The notes under the pieces are model-generated. The model was not told the origin of the DNA. It saw only the letters and a program-made list of their open reading frames with translations, and made no database searches. Below, piece by piece: positions 47,801 to 60,525 of a stretch of 64,000 nt of DNA. The translations under genes were made by a program, and so were the position numbers. How positions within the stretch are numbered: position 1 is the first letter of the stretch; each line of letters starts with the position of its first letter. Source of the DNA: Krasilnikovozyma curviuscula (Eukaryota; Basidiomycota; Tremellomycetes; Cystofilobasidiales; Mrakiaceae). The DNA lies in the NCBI GenBank assembly GCA_014825775.1, contig MVAQ01000062.1, positions 31,501-95,500 of the forward strand. The letters run 5' to 3'.

Positions 47801-48598
47801 AGAGGAAATGAGAGAAACGGTAAGTTTAAAAACAATGCGCGGGGAAATTGGCAGTGGGTTCACTCCAGTTTCTGAAAATATATCCTTCTTCTGAATAAAA
47901 CAGAATCATATGGTTAGCGAGATTGTCGAATAGCACCTAAAAATAAATATATATAAATAAAAAAACATGACGAACCTTATTAACAACAATGGTTGCGTTG
48001 GTCTTTTTTTGCTCCGACTCCCTACCGCTATCTTCAATACCAATTGATTCTCTTTGGATACCACCGTCAGCGTTTGTTCTACCTTTCTGGAGCAGGTCCT
48101 TCAACAAGGCCTTTGGGAGCGTGGCCACAAGTTCTGTTTCAGCTTCTTCCGGGACTGCGCTTAAGGAAGGGGTCCTCTGAGACGAGAGTCTCTAACCAAC
48201 ACAAAGAGGAGTAATAAAAGTAGCAATTAGGCTAAAAGCTAATCTGCAACTGATAGGCCAATGAACTTACCCTTGTTGGGCTAGTAAGAGGCGCGTCGTC
48301 TCCATCTGCTTTGTCCTCCAATCTCTTGAGAAGATTTGCATCAGGACCAACGACCTGTGCAGAAATAGAGAAGCAAAACAATCAGATGAGTATAAATTAG
48401 CAAAGAACTCGTTGATGTGTTTGATTGGGAGAAAAGCAGACGAAACGTCCACCCGTCGGGAGCCAAGGCCATCTCATCCCAGAATCCCCTCAAGGGGGGA
48501 AATTGATAACTCACCAGTAGCCTGAGCAGCTGCACTCCAATGGCAATAGGGAAGCTAACTGATATCAATAGGTAGGAAAACACATCTCCAGCGGGCAT
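44871..48598 (-). CDS. large disordered protein with N-terminal membrane segment
   Basis: No family recognised. Start ATG 48596-48598. The N-terminus MPAGDVFSYLLISVSFPIAI with GVQLLRLL is a single hydrophobic helix that could anchor the protein in a membrane. After an intron comes VVGPDANLLKRLEDKADGDD, then RTPSLSAVPEEAETELVATL and PKALLKDLLQKGRTNADGGI, KRGSQSGKSVSFMGESEDES followed by an acidic NYFDAEEDPN, and then a long Ser/Thr/Pro/Asn-rich region (SGISDSFRLPSPDSRSSSTS, SIPRTPTSN-like repeats, KPSGVTGGEKKKS). It ends with a Lys-rich stretch (KLSKGQKKKVKEKAKK) and EGLFGRN. Roughly 900 residues, about a dozen introns. The middle exons around 46.3-47.5 kb are less certain and the model could be two genes. 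Phospho-regulated membrane adaptor is only a guess. Confidence 0.5.
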
Positions 48599-49203
48599 CT
48601 TGGACAACGTTGAGCCAGACGTAGGGGGAAGCAAGCCAACTGCCAGATCAGTTGGAGAGAGCAATCCACAGCACACGAGTTCCTCTCCACCACTGAGATG
48701 AAAACGAACCTGATACTCTGATACTTGGGTCGAAAGTTGATGATCTTGAGACTTGTTCTGGATGAAGGTGAAAAACGAGGGTGCGAGGCACTCTTTTCTC
48801 AGCGGAGTTGTAACCGATCACATGGAAAAAACTCAAATGACAGGCCACTAGAAATAAAGTTTGAATTCTTGGTTCTTTTCCATAGATTGAGCTGGTTGCT
48901 TAACTTTGACATTGTCTTTAAAGAGACTGAAAGGAAAATTCATCTTTTTTTTTGGTGGAAATTGAATCACATTACATTTTATTTTTGCATCAGTACCGCG
49001 ACGCGCGATGGAGTTGGTCGGTATGTACAAAGGCAGGCATGGCGGTCATGAAAAGGATGAGAAATGGATTGTCCAAGTTACAATTTCACATTAGCATAGA
49101 GAAGAGCGCCGTCTGTTAACGAGGTCATAAAGGGTTACGGTGATGGTAATCAGCGCACGATATATCACAGCACAGGTTAACCCGGATTACTCACTATCAG
49201 CTC
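48599..49203. other. intergenic region
   Basis: 605 bp between the start of the disordered protein and the stop of glycogen phosphorylase, both on the minus strand. AT-rich, no gene seen. Confidence 0.4.
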
Positions 49204-52200
49204 TTAGAAGTGAGATTCTGGGATAGGAAGTGGCTCAACACTCCAAATTTCCTCAGCGTATTGCTCGACAGCTCTGTCTGAGTCTGTGGAACCACGAAAC
49301 ACATAAAATACGAAGAGCTCGTCAGAACGACCAACTGGTTTCTCCAAAGAAAAAAAGATACGTACTAAATTTACCCATCTACCACCCGAGACGAACGTTA
49401 AAAAACGCGTCAATATAAATTTGCCAGCGCTAACAACTTGATCGTAATTTACTTACGTTAGCAACAGTCAAGATCGACTTCTTGACCCAAGAGTGTCTAT
49501 CTTTGAATGTTTCATCAACAAGCTGTTGGGCGGCAAGGTAGCTGTCAAAGTCGTCCGAGACCAGGTAGTTGTCGCCATGTTCGGTGATGGAGTCGAGCAA
49601 GGGCTTGAAGATTTGGTAATCGCCAAAGGCTCCCTTTTTGATCTCTTCAAATACCTCATACAGAGCTGGAGATTTTTCCTCCAGAGGAATCGGGTTGAAC
49701 CTGTTCCTTCTCTTTACATCTTCGACTTGGGGAGTGAGATGACCTGATTGAGAGAAAGAAAGTCAGAGGTAAGCAAACATATGTACTCAAGTCAACTCCA
49801 GGAAGCTATAAATAGAGTCGGAAACCCACCAAAGAAGAAAACGTTATCGTCTCCAACCTCCTCCGCAATCTCAATACTGGCACCATCGAGCGTACCAAGC
49901 AGCAAAGCACCGTTGCAACAGAACTTCATGTTACTTGTTCCAGAAGCTTCAGTGCCGGCAGTAGAAATATGCTGGGATATATCAGACGATGGAATGATGA
50001 CTTCAGCGAGCGAGACGGAGTAGTCGGGGAGGAAGCAGAGTTTGAGAAGATCGCCAACTTCCGAGTCAGCGTTGATTACTCTGGAGACAGCAACAATCAA
50101 ACGGATAATGAGCTTCGCCATGTAGTATCCAGGAGCAGCCTCTGTCAAATGACACCACGAGTCAGTCAAGGTACGCGAAGAGACCGAAAGGGAGCGAAAA
50201 TTAGCTCTTACTTCCGCCGAAGAGAATGACATGGGGGGTGACTTGTTTCTTCTCAGCTGGAGTCATTTTCTTGATGGCAAGATATCGGTGGATGACAGAG
50301 AACAAGTTCATGTTTTGTCTCTTGTACTCGTGGATTCTCTTAACCTGAACGTTGAACAGGCTGTCGGTGGAGACAGTGACTCCAAGTTCGGTAGCAATGA
50401 GGCTGGGGAAAGAGCCGACAGACTTTGTCAGTCACAGACAAGACGATGAGAATGAGGAAGACTCACTGAGCCAAGCGCTCCTTGTTGTGCTTTTTGACCT
50501 TTTCCCACTCTGATAATTACGTTCAGGCGGTCACTCGATAGCTGTCAGCATTTAACAGCTTGATACTCAAGAAAATTTCAACTCACCGGCATGGAAAGCA
50601 TCGTCTTCAGCGTACTCGGCGAGACCCTTGAGCAGGTTCAAGTCCTTGAGCCACTTGTCCGTCTTGAGAGTCTTGGTAATCAGGAATGAGAGTCCAGGAT
50701 TACATTGATCCATCCATCTTCTTGGAGTGATACCGTTGGTGACATTGGTGAAGTGATCTACGGAAAACAACATGTGGTGAGTCAACAATGCCTCTTGGAT
50801 AAGCAACGATCTCACGCTTACCAACACCGAAGAACTCAACAAAGTCTGGGAACAACTGAGTCTTCACCAGCTCAGAGTGTAGCTCAGCAACACCGTTAAC
50901 TTTGTGAGAACCGATGACGGCTAAGTTGGCCATTCGGACGTATTGTGGGTATCCTTCTTGAATCAAAGACATTCTCTCGAGCTTTGCGACGTCACCGGGA
51001 AAAGCTTCATTGACAGAGTTCATGAAGTCGAGGTTGATGTCGAAGATGATTTGAAGAATTCGTGGAAGGAGGGAACCCATGATGGAGACACTCCATTTTT
51101 CCAAAGCTTCAGGGAGAACAGTGTGGTTCTGAAGACATAGTAAACGTATAAGAGCGTAGTAAAAGAGGTACACATTCAACAATTTGCAACTTACAGTGTA
51201 AGCGAAGACTTTGGTGACGATCCTCCAGGCGTCATCCCATGAAACATCTTCCTCATCGACAAGAACTCTCATCAGCTCAGGAATAGCAAGAGTAGGGTGC
51301 GTATCTAGGTGGTCAAAAATGAATTAGTTTGAGGCAGAGACCACCAAGTAAGAGGATGTAACTTACCATTTAACTGAATCGCAACGTTATCTGACAATTC
51401 AGACCATGGCTTCTCCAACTTCTTGTACCTCCTCAGGATATCGAAGAGAGAAGCCGAAGTCCAGAAGTACTGTTGCTTAAGACGAAGAATTCGTCCTTGG
51501 TCATTGTTGTCGTTAGGGTCTGGATAGAGTAGAAATTATCAGGCATCGATTGGACATGAGCTAGTAAGTTTTTTCAACTTACACAGGACTCTAGTAATCG
51601 TCTCAGCTTCACCTGAAGAAGAGACGGATGCCTGGTAGTCTCCGGCGTTGAAGCTCTGGAAGTCAAACCCGCTAATTGGTTTTGCCTGCCAGAATCTGAT
51701 GTTAGAGGTACCGTTCGTGCCGTGTCCAGGAATAGGAACATCGTTAGCAACGGCCAAAACCTCTTGACCACCACTCCAGACCGCCTTTCCACGAGTGCCA
51801 ACTCTGTTTGATTCTCCGTAGAATCTGACTTTCACGGTGACATCCAAACGTGGGATCTCCCATGGGTTAGAGTGGTCCAGCCAAGGATCTGGGGCCTCAA
51901 GTTCTATGTAGAGAGAGTGGTAAGTAATGCTGGTGGAGACAAAACACAGCGAGCTAGTGCTTCACTTACGAGCGCCGTTGACATCGAGCAGCTGTTTAAA
52001 GATGCCGTACTGATATCTTAAACCATAACCCCATCCTGGAAGCTCCAAGCTAGCAAACGAGTCAACATAGCATGCTGCGAGACGGCCAAGACCTCCGTTT
52101 CCAAGACCAGCGTCACGTTCAGCGTCGAGGAGATCTTCGAGTCTGAAACCAAGTGCAGAGATAGCTTCTGTATATTCTTCCTTCAGACCGAGATTTAGAA

Positions 52201-53178
52201 GTGCATTATCGAGTGAACGGCCCATCAAGAACTCCAAAGAGAGGTCTAAGGACCGTCAAAACAACATCGCACGCATCAAAGCTTGCCTATTCAGAGCAGC
52301 TCGCATCTCGTTACGAAGATGATGGACGCAACTTACAGTAGATTCGCTTTCTGTTGTTCGAAAAAGGATGTGTTAAAGAATGAGGTACCCCAAGAAATGG
52401 TATGGTTGGCACTTACGGGCTTTTAGCAGTCTGATAACTTGTAGTTTTGTTCCACTTACGAATGAGATGATCTCTCACAGCTAGTGTTATTGAGGAAACT
52501 GCCAGTCAGATAGATGGATCATTAAATCCAGTAAAGAAGAAGCTACTTACTCAGTGCAACAGCTTGATAGGCAGCCAAATCGTCGAGGTTACCAGCTTGT
52601 CTGGCCAGGGTTGTGGTGGCGTAATGGACGATGGACTTCTCAATAGCTGGGACACTAGTTGAGCTATCATCAGCCATGGCAGACTTCCAGACCTTCTCAT
52701 CACCGATAGGCCATGCTTCATCCGCCTCTTGGCCTGGTGGCTAGGTGGAGGGAAATGATTCGTCAGTCTCAGCCCTGCGCGAACGTTTATCCCGTGCGAT
52801 TTTCGGAGAACGAAACACTGAACTCACGAAGAAAGTCCCAGTGAGAGATCTCTTGTGAATTCTTTGTCTTGGCTCAGGAACCCCAATCTGGGCTGGATCG
52901 ACGTCGATCTGACCAACACTAAGAATAGAGGGGGAAAGGGTTACGACGATCAGATGGGGAAAAGCTGGTTGTGAAAGGGCACATCAAACGTCTTGCTAAG
53001 ATCTACTTACATACTAGATCTTCTTCGAGGGACTTGAGGACGGGCTGAGAGACAAAAGGAGGGAATACAGGAGTTGGAAGGGTTAGCTCGTCGAAGATCT
53101 GCGTTCCTTCATACATGGCGATGGGATGGAAGTTTTAGAGAGGAAATCAGGATTCGTACCAATGTTTGTATCAGCCAT
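49204..53178 (-). CDS. GPH1: glycogen phosphorylase
   Basis: Releases glucose 1-phosphate from glycogen using pyridoxal phosphate. Start ATG 53176-53178 (MADTNI), with short N-terminal exons giving [18 protein letters not shown] and [13 protein letters not shown]. Core motifs: [130 protein letters not shown], and the PLP-lysine loop [20 protein letters not shown]. The C-terminus is [16 protein letters not shown]. About 910 residues over roughly 19 exons. The N-terminus carries a PKA-like RRRSS site where animal phosphorylases have their regulatory serine region, which suggests phosphorylation control (inference). Confidence 0.96.
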
Positions 53179-53499
53179 GTTGGTCGATATAGTTGAAAGA
53201 AGACTCTCCCAGACTCTGGCAGGCGTTGCAGACGACTACTGATGCTGTAAGCTGGAAGACGACGGAAGTAAGCTTGCCACTGGACTCGAGGTGGGGACTC
53301 CAGAGTTCGCCTTCGAAAATTAAGCTCAAACTAGTTCACAAACATCATAGGGCGTAGTATAGAGTATCGTAGATAGGTCATGAAAGAGCAGGTTGAAATA
53401 GTGTACAAAAAAGCAAAGAGACTGTGACAACAATGGTTAAAGCAGCAGGTCAAAGTTCTATGTTGTGAATGGCATGATTGTCCGTTGATTAATGAGCAG
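53179..53499. other. short intergenic region
   Basis: 321 bp between the glycogen phosphorylase start and the RasGEF stop, both on the minus strand. It should hold the glycogen phosphorylase promoter. No gene was seen. Confidence 0.4.
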
Positions 53500-56400
53500 T
53501 TATGAGGGGTAAGAAGAAGCTTTCGCAAGTTCTGGAAGATTAAGCCAAAGAATGGCCAGTAAGCAAGCGCTATGGCGATGTGATCTGGAAGATGCTAACT
53601 TACCAGCCAATTGCCACGCTGGAAGGCATTTGAGCTTCAGACAGTGTCTGTGAGCTTTATCATCATTTGGACGTCTAGCAGCAATTAGTGTTTGAAGAGT
53701 TACCACGTTCTTGACACTGAAAGAGCGAAGATGGTCAGTCCAAATTAACGACGAGGAGCGCGAGAATGAATGAATCTACTGACACAGCGGCAAGTTCGCG
53801 ACACTTCGTGATGTTGCATAGGGGACCAGGCTCATATCCATCAGGTAAAGATGGAAGAGAATCCATGTATTCCGATGTCAGATTTGGGTGAATGTCGATG
53901 GGGTTGGTGATGTATGAAGCTTTGGCCTTGATACGATCAAGGTCTGCCAAGTATGGAACTGCAAGAACAAGAACACCGTCAGAATTTGAGCACATTAAAA
54001 TAAGAAAGCTGGCGCATCTCACTTAAATAGGGAACACATCCAACCAACTGATCAGCCGACGGGGCACGAACGTTGTAATCCGGCTCAGCCATCTTCAAAG
54101 GATGAGAGCTCGACGGGAAAGCTTCTTTTCCTTGAGGAAACACAATATCTCCCGACTTGGATAAGATGTAGTCGTGGAACTTCCTGATCTCAACATAGTT
54201 GTTGCTAGGCGATGCAAAGATCTTAAGCTTTTCATAAAGATCCCTCTCGTTGATTCCCACTTTCCTCCAAGTAGACTTGAGAGCAGTCTGGACATATGGG
54301 CTATTGATTCCGTTGAAGATAGCGACGACTGATGGGAAACTTCCGAGCCGATGACATTTGAAGGCAATTTTGATGAATCTGGTGACCAAATCTGGTCGTT
54401 TCGCTGAGGTGGTGAGAAGGATCTCGGAAGCGACCCAACTGCTCATTAGCTGGTATCGGCTGCAGAGTGCACCGACGTTGTCGAATGGCTGCGCGGTTTG
54501 GCCGTCCTTCAGATCTTTCTTGTGCTTCATCCACGCCTTCATATGGAGCTCCCAGTCTAGGCAAGGCTCACGAGAGCGGTTCCACTGTTGAGAGGAGGAA
54601 AGTAGCTCCTCAAACCCGATAGGGTTAAGGAGGTCTCGGTCGATGATGAAGAACTGCTCGGCCAGAACTGAGGTAGTTGCGAAGTGACTGAGGAAATAGA
54701 AAATGTAAGCTAATTATCAACAAAACAGCCACCATATCACGAATACTTACACGAATGAGTAATGCTGGGGAACACCTAGTCCTCTCAGTTGACCGAGGCC
54801 GCTACCGTTGGTTGAAGATGTACGTCTCTGCCTAATGCTAATGCGATTCAGGGATGGAATGGTGTCGACTGATCTCGGAGTACCACCAGGTGAGATTGCC
54901 GAAGTAGAAAGTGGCTTGTTCATTTCAGATGTCGGAGTTGCGACAGGAGATTCGATGTGCGAAACCATTGGAGTTGCTTCGGTGCTGTCTGAAATTTCCG
55001 TGGCACCGGCTGGAGAGTCGCCGTGACCTTCATCTGAGCCTGGAATATCCACGTCTTCTGGCTGCGGAGGATAAGCGTTCGTTCCAGAGTTATACCTTTC
55101 CCTCTTCTTTTTCTCAGCGATCTGGAGCGCCAGTTCAACCTTCCGAGCTCTCGCTGCCTCTTTGACAGGGTCAACGATGCCGTTGAGTCTACGAAGTGCA
55201 TCTTCTGGAGTCCCTCCTTCATCATCACTACTATCAAGACCATCCAAACTGAAGTGAAGGATTGTTGAATAAGGATAAGGGGAGCCGCCAGAGTCCGCGT
55301 CGGAGGCGACTGACATTCGAGACTCAATGGTGTCGCGTCTGTTGGACATCGACGATAGCGAATCAAGAGAACATCGTTCAAATTGAACAATGTGTCCAGC
55401 TGGAAGTCGACGAATCGGTCGGCGGTAAGACGAATCGTCGTCGGACGACAGGTCCACATCGTCTAGTGCAACGGTGCCTTGGGGAGCCATTGATCCAAAT
55501 GCTGTAGACAGGTCTGATGGTGGTGACGATAAAAAATGTTGTGGGAGATAAAGCTGACGACCAGTTGAAGCAGGTTGTCCAGCTGAAGAGGTCATCGGCA
55601 CGTGTTGACTGAAGTCTTTGGGAACGTACCCCAACCCAGTACCTTCAACAAAGATCTCTTCCACCGCAGGCAAAGCCAGCACTTCATCGACATTAGAATT
55701 GTGAGAGGATGCAGATGCCGAGATTGAGACTGAGTTGACTGCTGATCTGCCCGATGAGGATTCTTCTGGATCGCTGAAGGTAATTTCAGAGGGTGGACCG
55801 GTTTCAGACATGGGCGGACTCAGGCTGACGTTCAGAGACTTGAGGTAAGCTTCCAGCCCATCTTTAACAAAAAGAAGATCTCCTGTGGGGTTGAATTCAG
55901 AGGCTTCTCCGACTGTCACCTCAAGATAAGGCGGCATTCCGTGCTCCTTCGTTTTGGTGCGAGCTGAACGAGTCAGCCGCCCTACAGTCGAAAAGAACTT
56001 CTTCATAGGATGTGACTGAAACAGCGTCGAAGAAGGATCGCTCTCGTCACCGATAGTGGTGCTGAGGAACGGAGGAAGCTGAGATATAGACGCTGAGAAG
56101 GGCAGGGGACCGTTGTGAAACTCAAGCTCAGTAGGAAGAGGAGGACGAGAACCCTTCTTCTGTCCGTTTCCGTAGAATCCCACATCTACAATTGGTTCCA
56201 CGGGAGCTGTATCGCTCTCAGGTAGTGATTCCAGCTGGTTGGTCCCACGAGCGGCGTGAGGAGATACGACTGAGACGGGTGAGCGTGCTGGGAGGGATGA
56301 CGGAGATCCCACAGATCCAAGAGTAGATGTTGAAAGGGATCCGAAGTGGCTTGGTCCTGGTCTTCCAAGAGCAGCATGAGAAGCTTGTCGTTCTTCAATG

Positions 56401-58327
56401 ATCTTCATGAGCTCCTTCCGAATGTTCTGGTAGAAAAGAAGATGTCAGCGCGGTGGAGAAGAGATGATGGTTGTTCTATTGAACATACCTTCATAATGGG
56501 ATCTTTGCTTTTACCAAGAGCTTTCACATAGGACGCTATCGCCTGTCGAAGAGGCGCGTTTGGGAGAAAGTCGATTCCAAAGAAGTGCTGTAAACAAAAC
56601 ACAATCAGAGTCAGCGTTGTACCTCACAGATCAGCAAAGGAAAGAAAACTCACATATAGCCAGAACCTCAAGAACGTAAATGTCCTCGCCTTCGCAACCC
56701 CCCTATCTGCCTTATCCTGTTCGCCAAAGCCTGGCTGCTGACTCCACTCGAAGCGGGTAATGACTATCTTGCCGAGATCGAGAGGAGACATGTACGTCCT
56801 GTATGTAAGAAAGAAATCAAGCAACAGGTCCCGGTCGTGGGCAGATGTTAGCTCGGCGACCCAGCGTTCGATCGTTGCGCACTGCAGCGTCGCTGGGCCA
56901 GGCGGTTTGGGGACGACGGGTCGGTGAGGAGGCGTCGCGTCGATGGATTTGTTTCGCAAGCTGGATCTTTTGTGAGTTGTGGGGGTGTTAGTTTGTTTGA
57001 TTGGTAGCGGGATCGGAGGTGAAGACGTCTTTCGCAGCTGCTGTGGTTGTTGCGGTCGGACGCCCCCAACCCACCAGATGCCAAACCGAGGATCTTCATC
57101 CGGTAGCGCGGTTGTGATACTCTCATGACCATATCCAACTTCTTGATCTAGACCCGAAGCAGAATGTGCGTGAGACCTCCGCGTCGTATGGGAATTGGTG
57201 CGAGATCGAGAGGAGGACGACGGAGGCAGGGGGGCTGAGGAGGAAAGAGGTGGTGAAAGGTAATTGACGTTCCCTCGATAACGGTTAAACATATCAAATA
57301 CAGCAGTGTTGTAAGTCGGTTTCAGTTCCACGAACGGGTCGCTCAGCGGAGTTTGGTTGGTAGGCCGTTGGGTATCAGTGGGAGAGACGGATAGTAATTT
57401 CTGCGAAACTTCAGAAGAGGGAAACTGACGATTCCGGCTGAGAGGGTTCTGGGGTATCAAAGGTCGTATCTGGGGTGGTGCAGATGGTGTTGCTCTCGCC
57501 GTTGTGCCCGACTCAAACGACTGCATTTCGCGCAGAGAGTGAGCTGGACCACTTGAAGGTGTAAGCATCGACTCTGGGGCAGGTTTCTGTCGAAGGATAG
57601 GCTGCGACTGTTTTCGAGGAAGTCGATACACAGCGGTGGAAGACGTAAGCGTTTGAGGAGAACAGGAGGTACCTGCGTTCTGCGGGTGCTGAGCTCGAAG
57701 GTTGTCTACCAAGTTTGGTTCCTTGAGTCTAGAAGAGGACGAACGACCTCTCAGGGCATTCATCGACCTGCTTACCCTCAGAGTTCGTACGGAAGGCTTG
57801 TGTCGGATGATGTGTTTCTCAGGAGGAGCGTCGCTGGCCAAGTTGTGAAACCTGTTGCTCGTCCGGACGATTTCAGTCGAAGAAACTCTTGGGATTGAAC
57901 GTCGTCTAGAATAGTGGTGTACAAATCAGTGGTAGTACTCGTATTGTGAAAGGTGCACGATAGAAAGGGAAACGTACCTCAGGGCGAACACTCCATTTTC
58001 TTCATTCTGGATCGTGAAAGGACTTCGAACCTTTGTAGTCCTACTCGTCTCTGCACCACCGGACCCGTTTACTGCTACCCAAGTATCATCCACGTACTGA
58101 ATAACTTCTCCAACACGAACTAGACTGTCCAGCATCCTCTTCAGATGCATGACACTTTCTGCAGACCTCGTACACAACGCAGCGCCATCCTTCGTGAGCG
58201 TAACCTCGACCTCTTCCCCATTGTCGAGCTGGAGGACTCCTTCAGGTTTTGCTGAGGTTGAAGTTCCCTCTAGCAGAAAGGTGACGAGATTGTGAGGATT
58301 CAATATGCGAGCTGCTGAGTCTGGCAT
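53500..58327 (-). CDS. RasGEF protein (REM plus Cdc25-type catalytic domain)
   Basis: Guanine-nucleotide exchange factor for a Ras-family GTPase. Start ATG 58325-58327 (MPDSAARILNPHNLVTFLLE). The N-terminal segment has GVLQLDNGEEVEVTLTKDGA. A long Ser/Pro-rich region precedes the REM (RasGEF_N) domain: ATIERWVAELTSAHDRDLLL, DFFLTYRTYMSPLDLGKIVI, ARTFTFLRFWLY. Another roughly 600-residue Ser/Pro-rich insertion follows, then the catalytic domain: LAEQFFIIDRDLLNPIGFEE, LCSRYQLMSSWVASEILLTT, RFIKIAFKCHRLGSFPSVVA, IFNGINSPYVQTALKSTWRK, VGCVPYLADLDRIKAKA. It ends AWQLAELAKASSYPS across a last intron, stop at 53500-53502. About 1470 residues. No SH3 domain was seen, unlike budding-yeast Cdc25. Which Ras it serves is unknown. 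Confidence 0.88.
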
Positions 58328-58921
58328 CGAGTCAGGGGGTGTTTGTGTTCTTCGCCCTGTTGAACTGGGAACTTATGCTTCTGGTTTCAAGCTGGCTGGC
58401 TGGTGCTGGTTAGCTGTTTAGCTGGACATGATTGCTGAAGAAAGATTTGCTAGAAAAACTCAAATGTTGTTCGGGATGGATATTGCAGAGTGGGAGGATC
58501 AAGACAAGTGGACGAGCAGGCGGCGTTTCGAGCCCCCCTGGCGCAGTGATCGCCGTTTTCTCTGATAGAGGGAAAACAGCTTTTGAGGTTGACTGGGGCT
58601 TTTTGAAACTTTTCTAAAAGGTTCAAGTGCAGAAGGTAGCGAAATTCCTGAGTTTGAAGTGTCTGGAACTAAAACAAAAAAGATGGCAAGCCCCCCCTAC
58701 GCCATCTTTTTGCTCGCGACGAACGGAATGAATATAACAAAGAAGAAGGCAATGCGATATAGCTACGCGGGTCAGACAGATAAGTACTTGCAAAATATGA
58801 GAAGGGGCACAAGATAGCTTCGTGTTGCAGTAATGCTGTTCCAACGCAGTGTTGTTGTTTCTGCGCAACTGGCGACGAATAAGACAACGTGTTCACCAAC
58901 GAGTGAATACGAAAGAGCATT
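58328..58921. other. intergenic region
   Basis: 594 bp between the RasGEF start and the SET gene stop, both on the minus strand. Short open frames here look accidental. Confidence 0.4.
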
Positions 58922-60525
58922 CTATTTTTCATCTTCTAGTCTCTCACGCTCTAAATCGATCCACTCTAGAATAGCCTCGTAGATTTCTTTCTGGCCTGCA
59001 AGAGCGAACCCCAACAAGCAAGGACAGATCACGCCCAAAAGAAATTGCAAAAACTGTCAGTACATCAACACCAGTATACAGTTTAAAATGGAGCGCAAAC
59101 ATACCATTAATGAACGCATCACAAATCTCTTCAACACCATTCCTACAACCCTTCACTCTCCCGGCCTCTCTCTCAAACCCGACGATCTTCCCCATCTTAA
59201 CCTCCACCAATTCCTCCAGGCCATCAAGCACAAACCCTTCTTCATCTTCTTTCTCAATTCCCTCCGTAATTTTCAGCACAGCACCAAACAGTCTCCTCAG
59301 GCCCTGAGGAACGACACCGTCCCTCTTGACGTCCCAGTTGGCACGAGGGTCAATCTCACCTGAAAGCTCGCGTACAACAGCTTCATGAACCTCCGGAGGG
59401 AGGATACCAAGCTGGAGGTTGAGCACGTCTGACGGGTTCGGGAGGGGTACGAAGCCATATGCGAGGAAGAACGACTGGCTGGCTTTGGCGCCGTAGTTGT
59501 TGAATACTTGCGTTCCCGCTTCAATTGGGGCTTCAAGTACAAGTGTTACTTCTCCCGTCGATGAGGATGAGGAGGGCGTTGAGATCCAGGCGACACGTTC
59601 GGCATGTCGGTGGTTTAGAAGGTCGACGCCGGGCAGGAGGACGGGGTGTGAGTCGATTGTGGTGCAGGGGGAAGTCGTTGCAGGTTGGAGAGAGAGCACT
59701 CTTGATGGGAAGGCTCGTGAGAGAAGGTAGTATGACGACAAGAGATACAGGTCCCTATGTTGTTGATAGGCGCAAATCGACAACGTCAATTTTGCTTGAC
59801 TTGCTTCCGCTTGTGCTAAATACTCACGAGAATTCATCTTCATCAATCTCCATCCCAAGATTCTTTAAAACGTCAATCACTTCTAGTCCTTCCGACCTCA
59901 GCTTCTGCCTCAGTTCAATCGTTCCGCCGTAGAGGTTTGTCCCTCTTATCAACCCCATCTCCTGCTCATTAAAGAACAGAGGACTCAAAATATCCTCCTT
60001 CTTGGGTAAGAGTTCTATGTAAGGAGCATGAGCGAAGAGCACAGGGTTTGAAGCTGCGACTGATGAGAGGAGAGACAGCATCAAGTACGTCGCTGTTCTC
60101 TGATTGTGATTCCACTGCTCGACCTTGTCCTTGAATTCATTCAGTACAGCATCTGGGTCTGACACTTTTCGTTTCTGTCCTGTTGCTGGTACAATTGAAG
60201 GAAACGACGAGGCGAAGGCGAGGATGGAGGAGGTCGCGAAAGCTGGGGTGATTGCCAGTTCAAACGGACAGGCTAGAAGTTTCGTGTTTGAGTCCAAAGG
60301 GACCGTTGAGTAGAGACATAGGCCATAGTTTGGATCTGGGAACATGAAGGGATAATTTGTCTGTACCACAGGCGAGGTGGGCAAATCGACAATTTTTCTG
60401 CATCAAACAGCAGGCTCACCATTTTTGAAGACGAGGGACTCATGGATGAACCCTCCGTTGTCAGAGATCCATTTCTTGAAAGATTTCACCCCTTTCAAAC
60501 TGTCCTCATCTGAACACAAGGCCAT
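58922..60525 (-). CDS. SET-domain protein lysine methyltransferase (RKM/SETD6 type)
   Basis: SET-domain protein of the Rubisco-LSMT-like group, whose fungal members methylate ribosomal proteins or other non-histone targets. Start ATG 60523-60525 (MALCSDEDSLKGVKSFKKW, then ISDNGGFIHESLVF), matching the W-x-x-x-N-G-G motif near the N-terminus of this group. Then YGLCLYSTVPLDSNTKLLAC, TAFATSSILAFASSF-type helices, the iSET region with LSLLSSVAASNPVLFAHAPY, and the post-insert SET core LLPGVDLLNHRHAERVAWIS, AGTQVFNNYGAKASQSFFLA, YGFVPLPNPSD. The NHR and NNYG motifs bind S-adenosylmethionine and shape the lysine channel. A C-terminal substrate-binding helical domain follows, ending WIDLERERLEDEK. 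About 470 residues. The specific target cannot be told from sequence. Confidence 0.85.
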
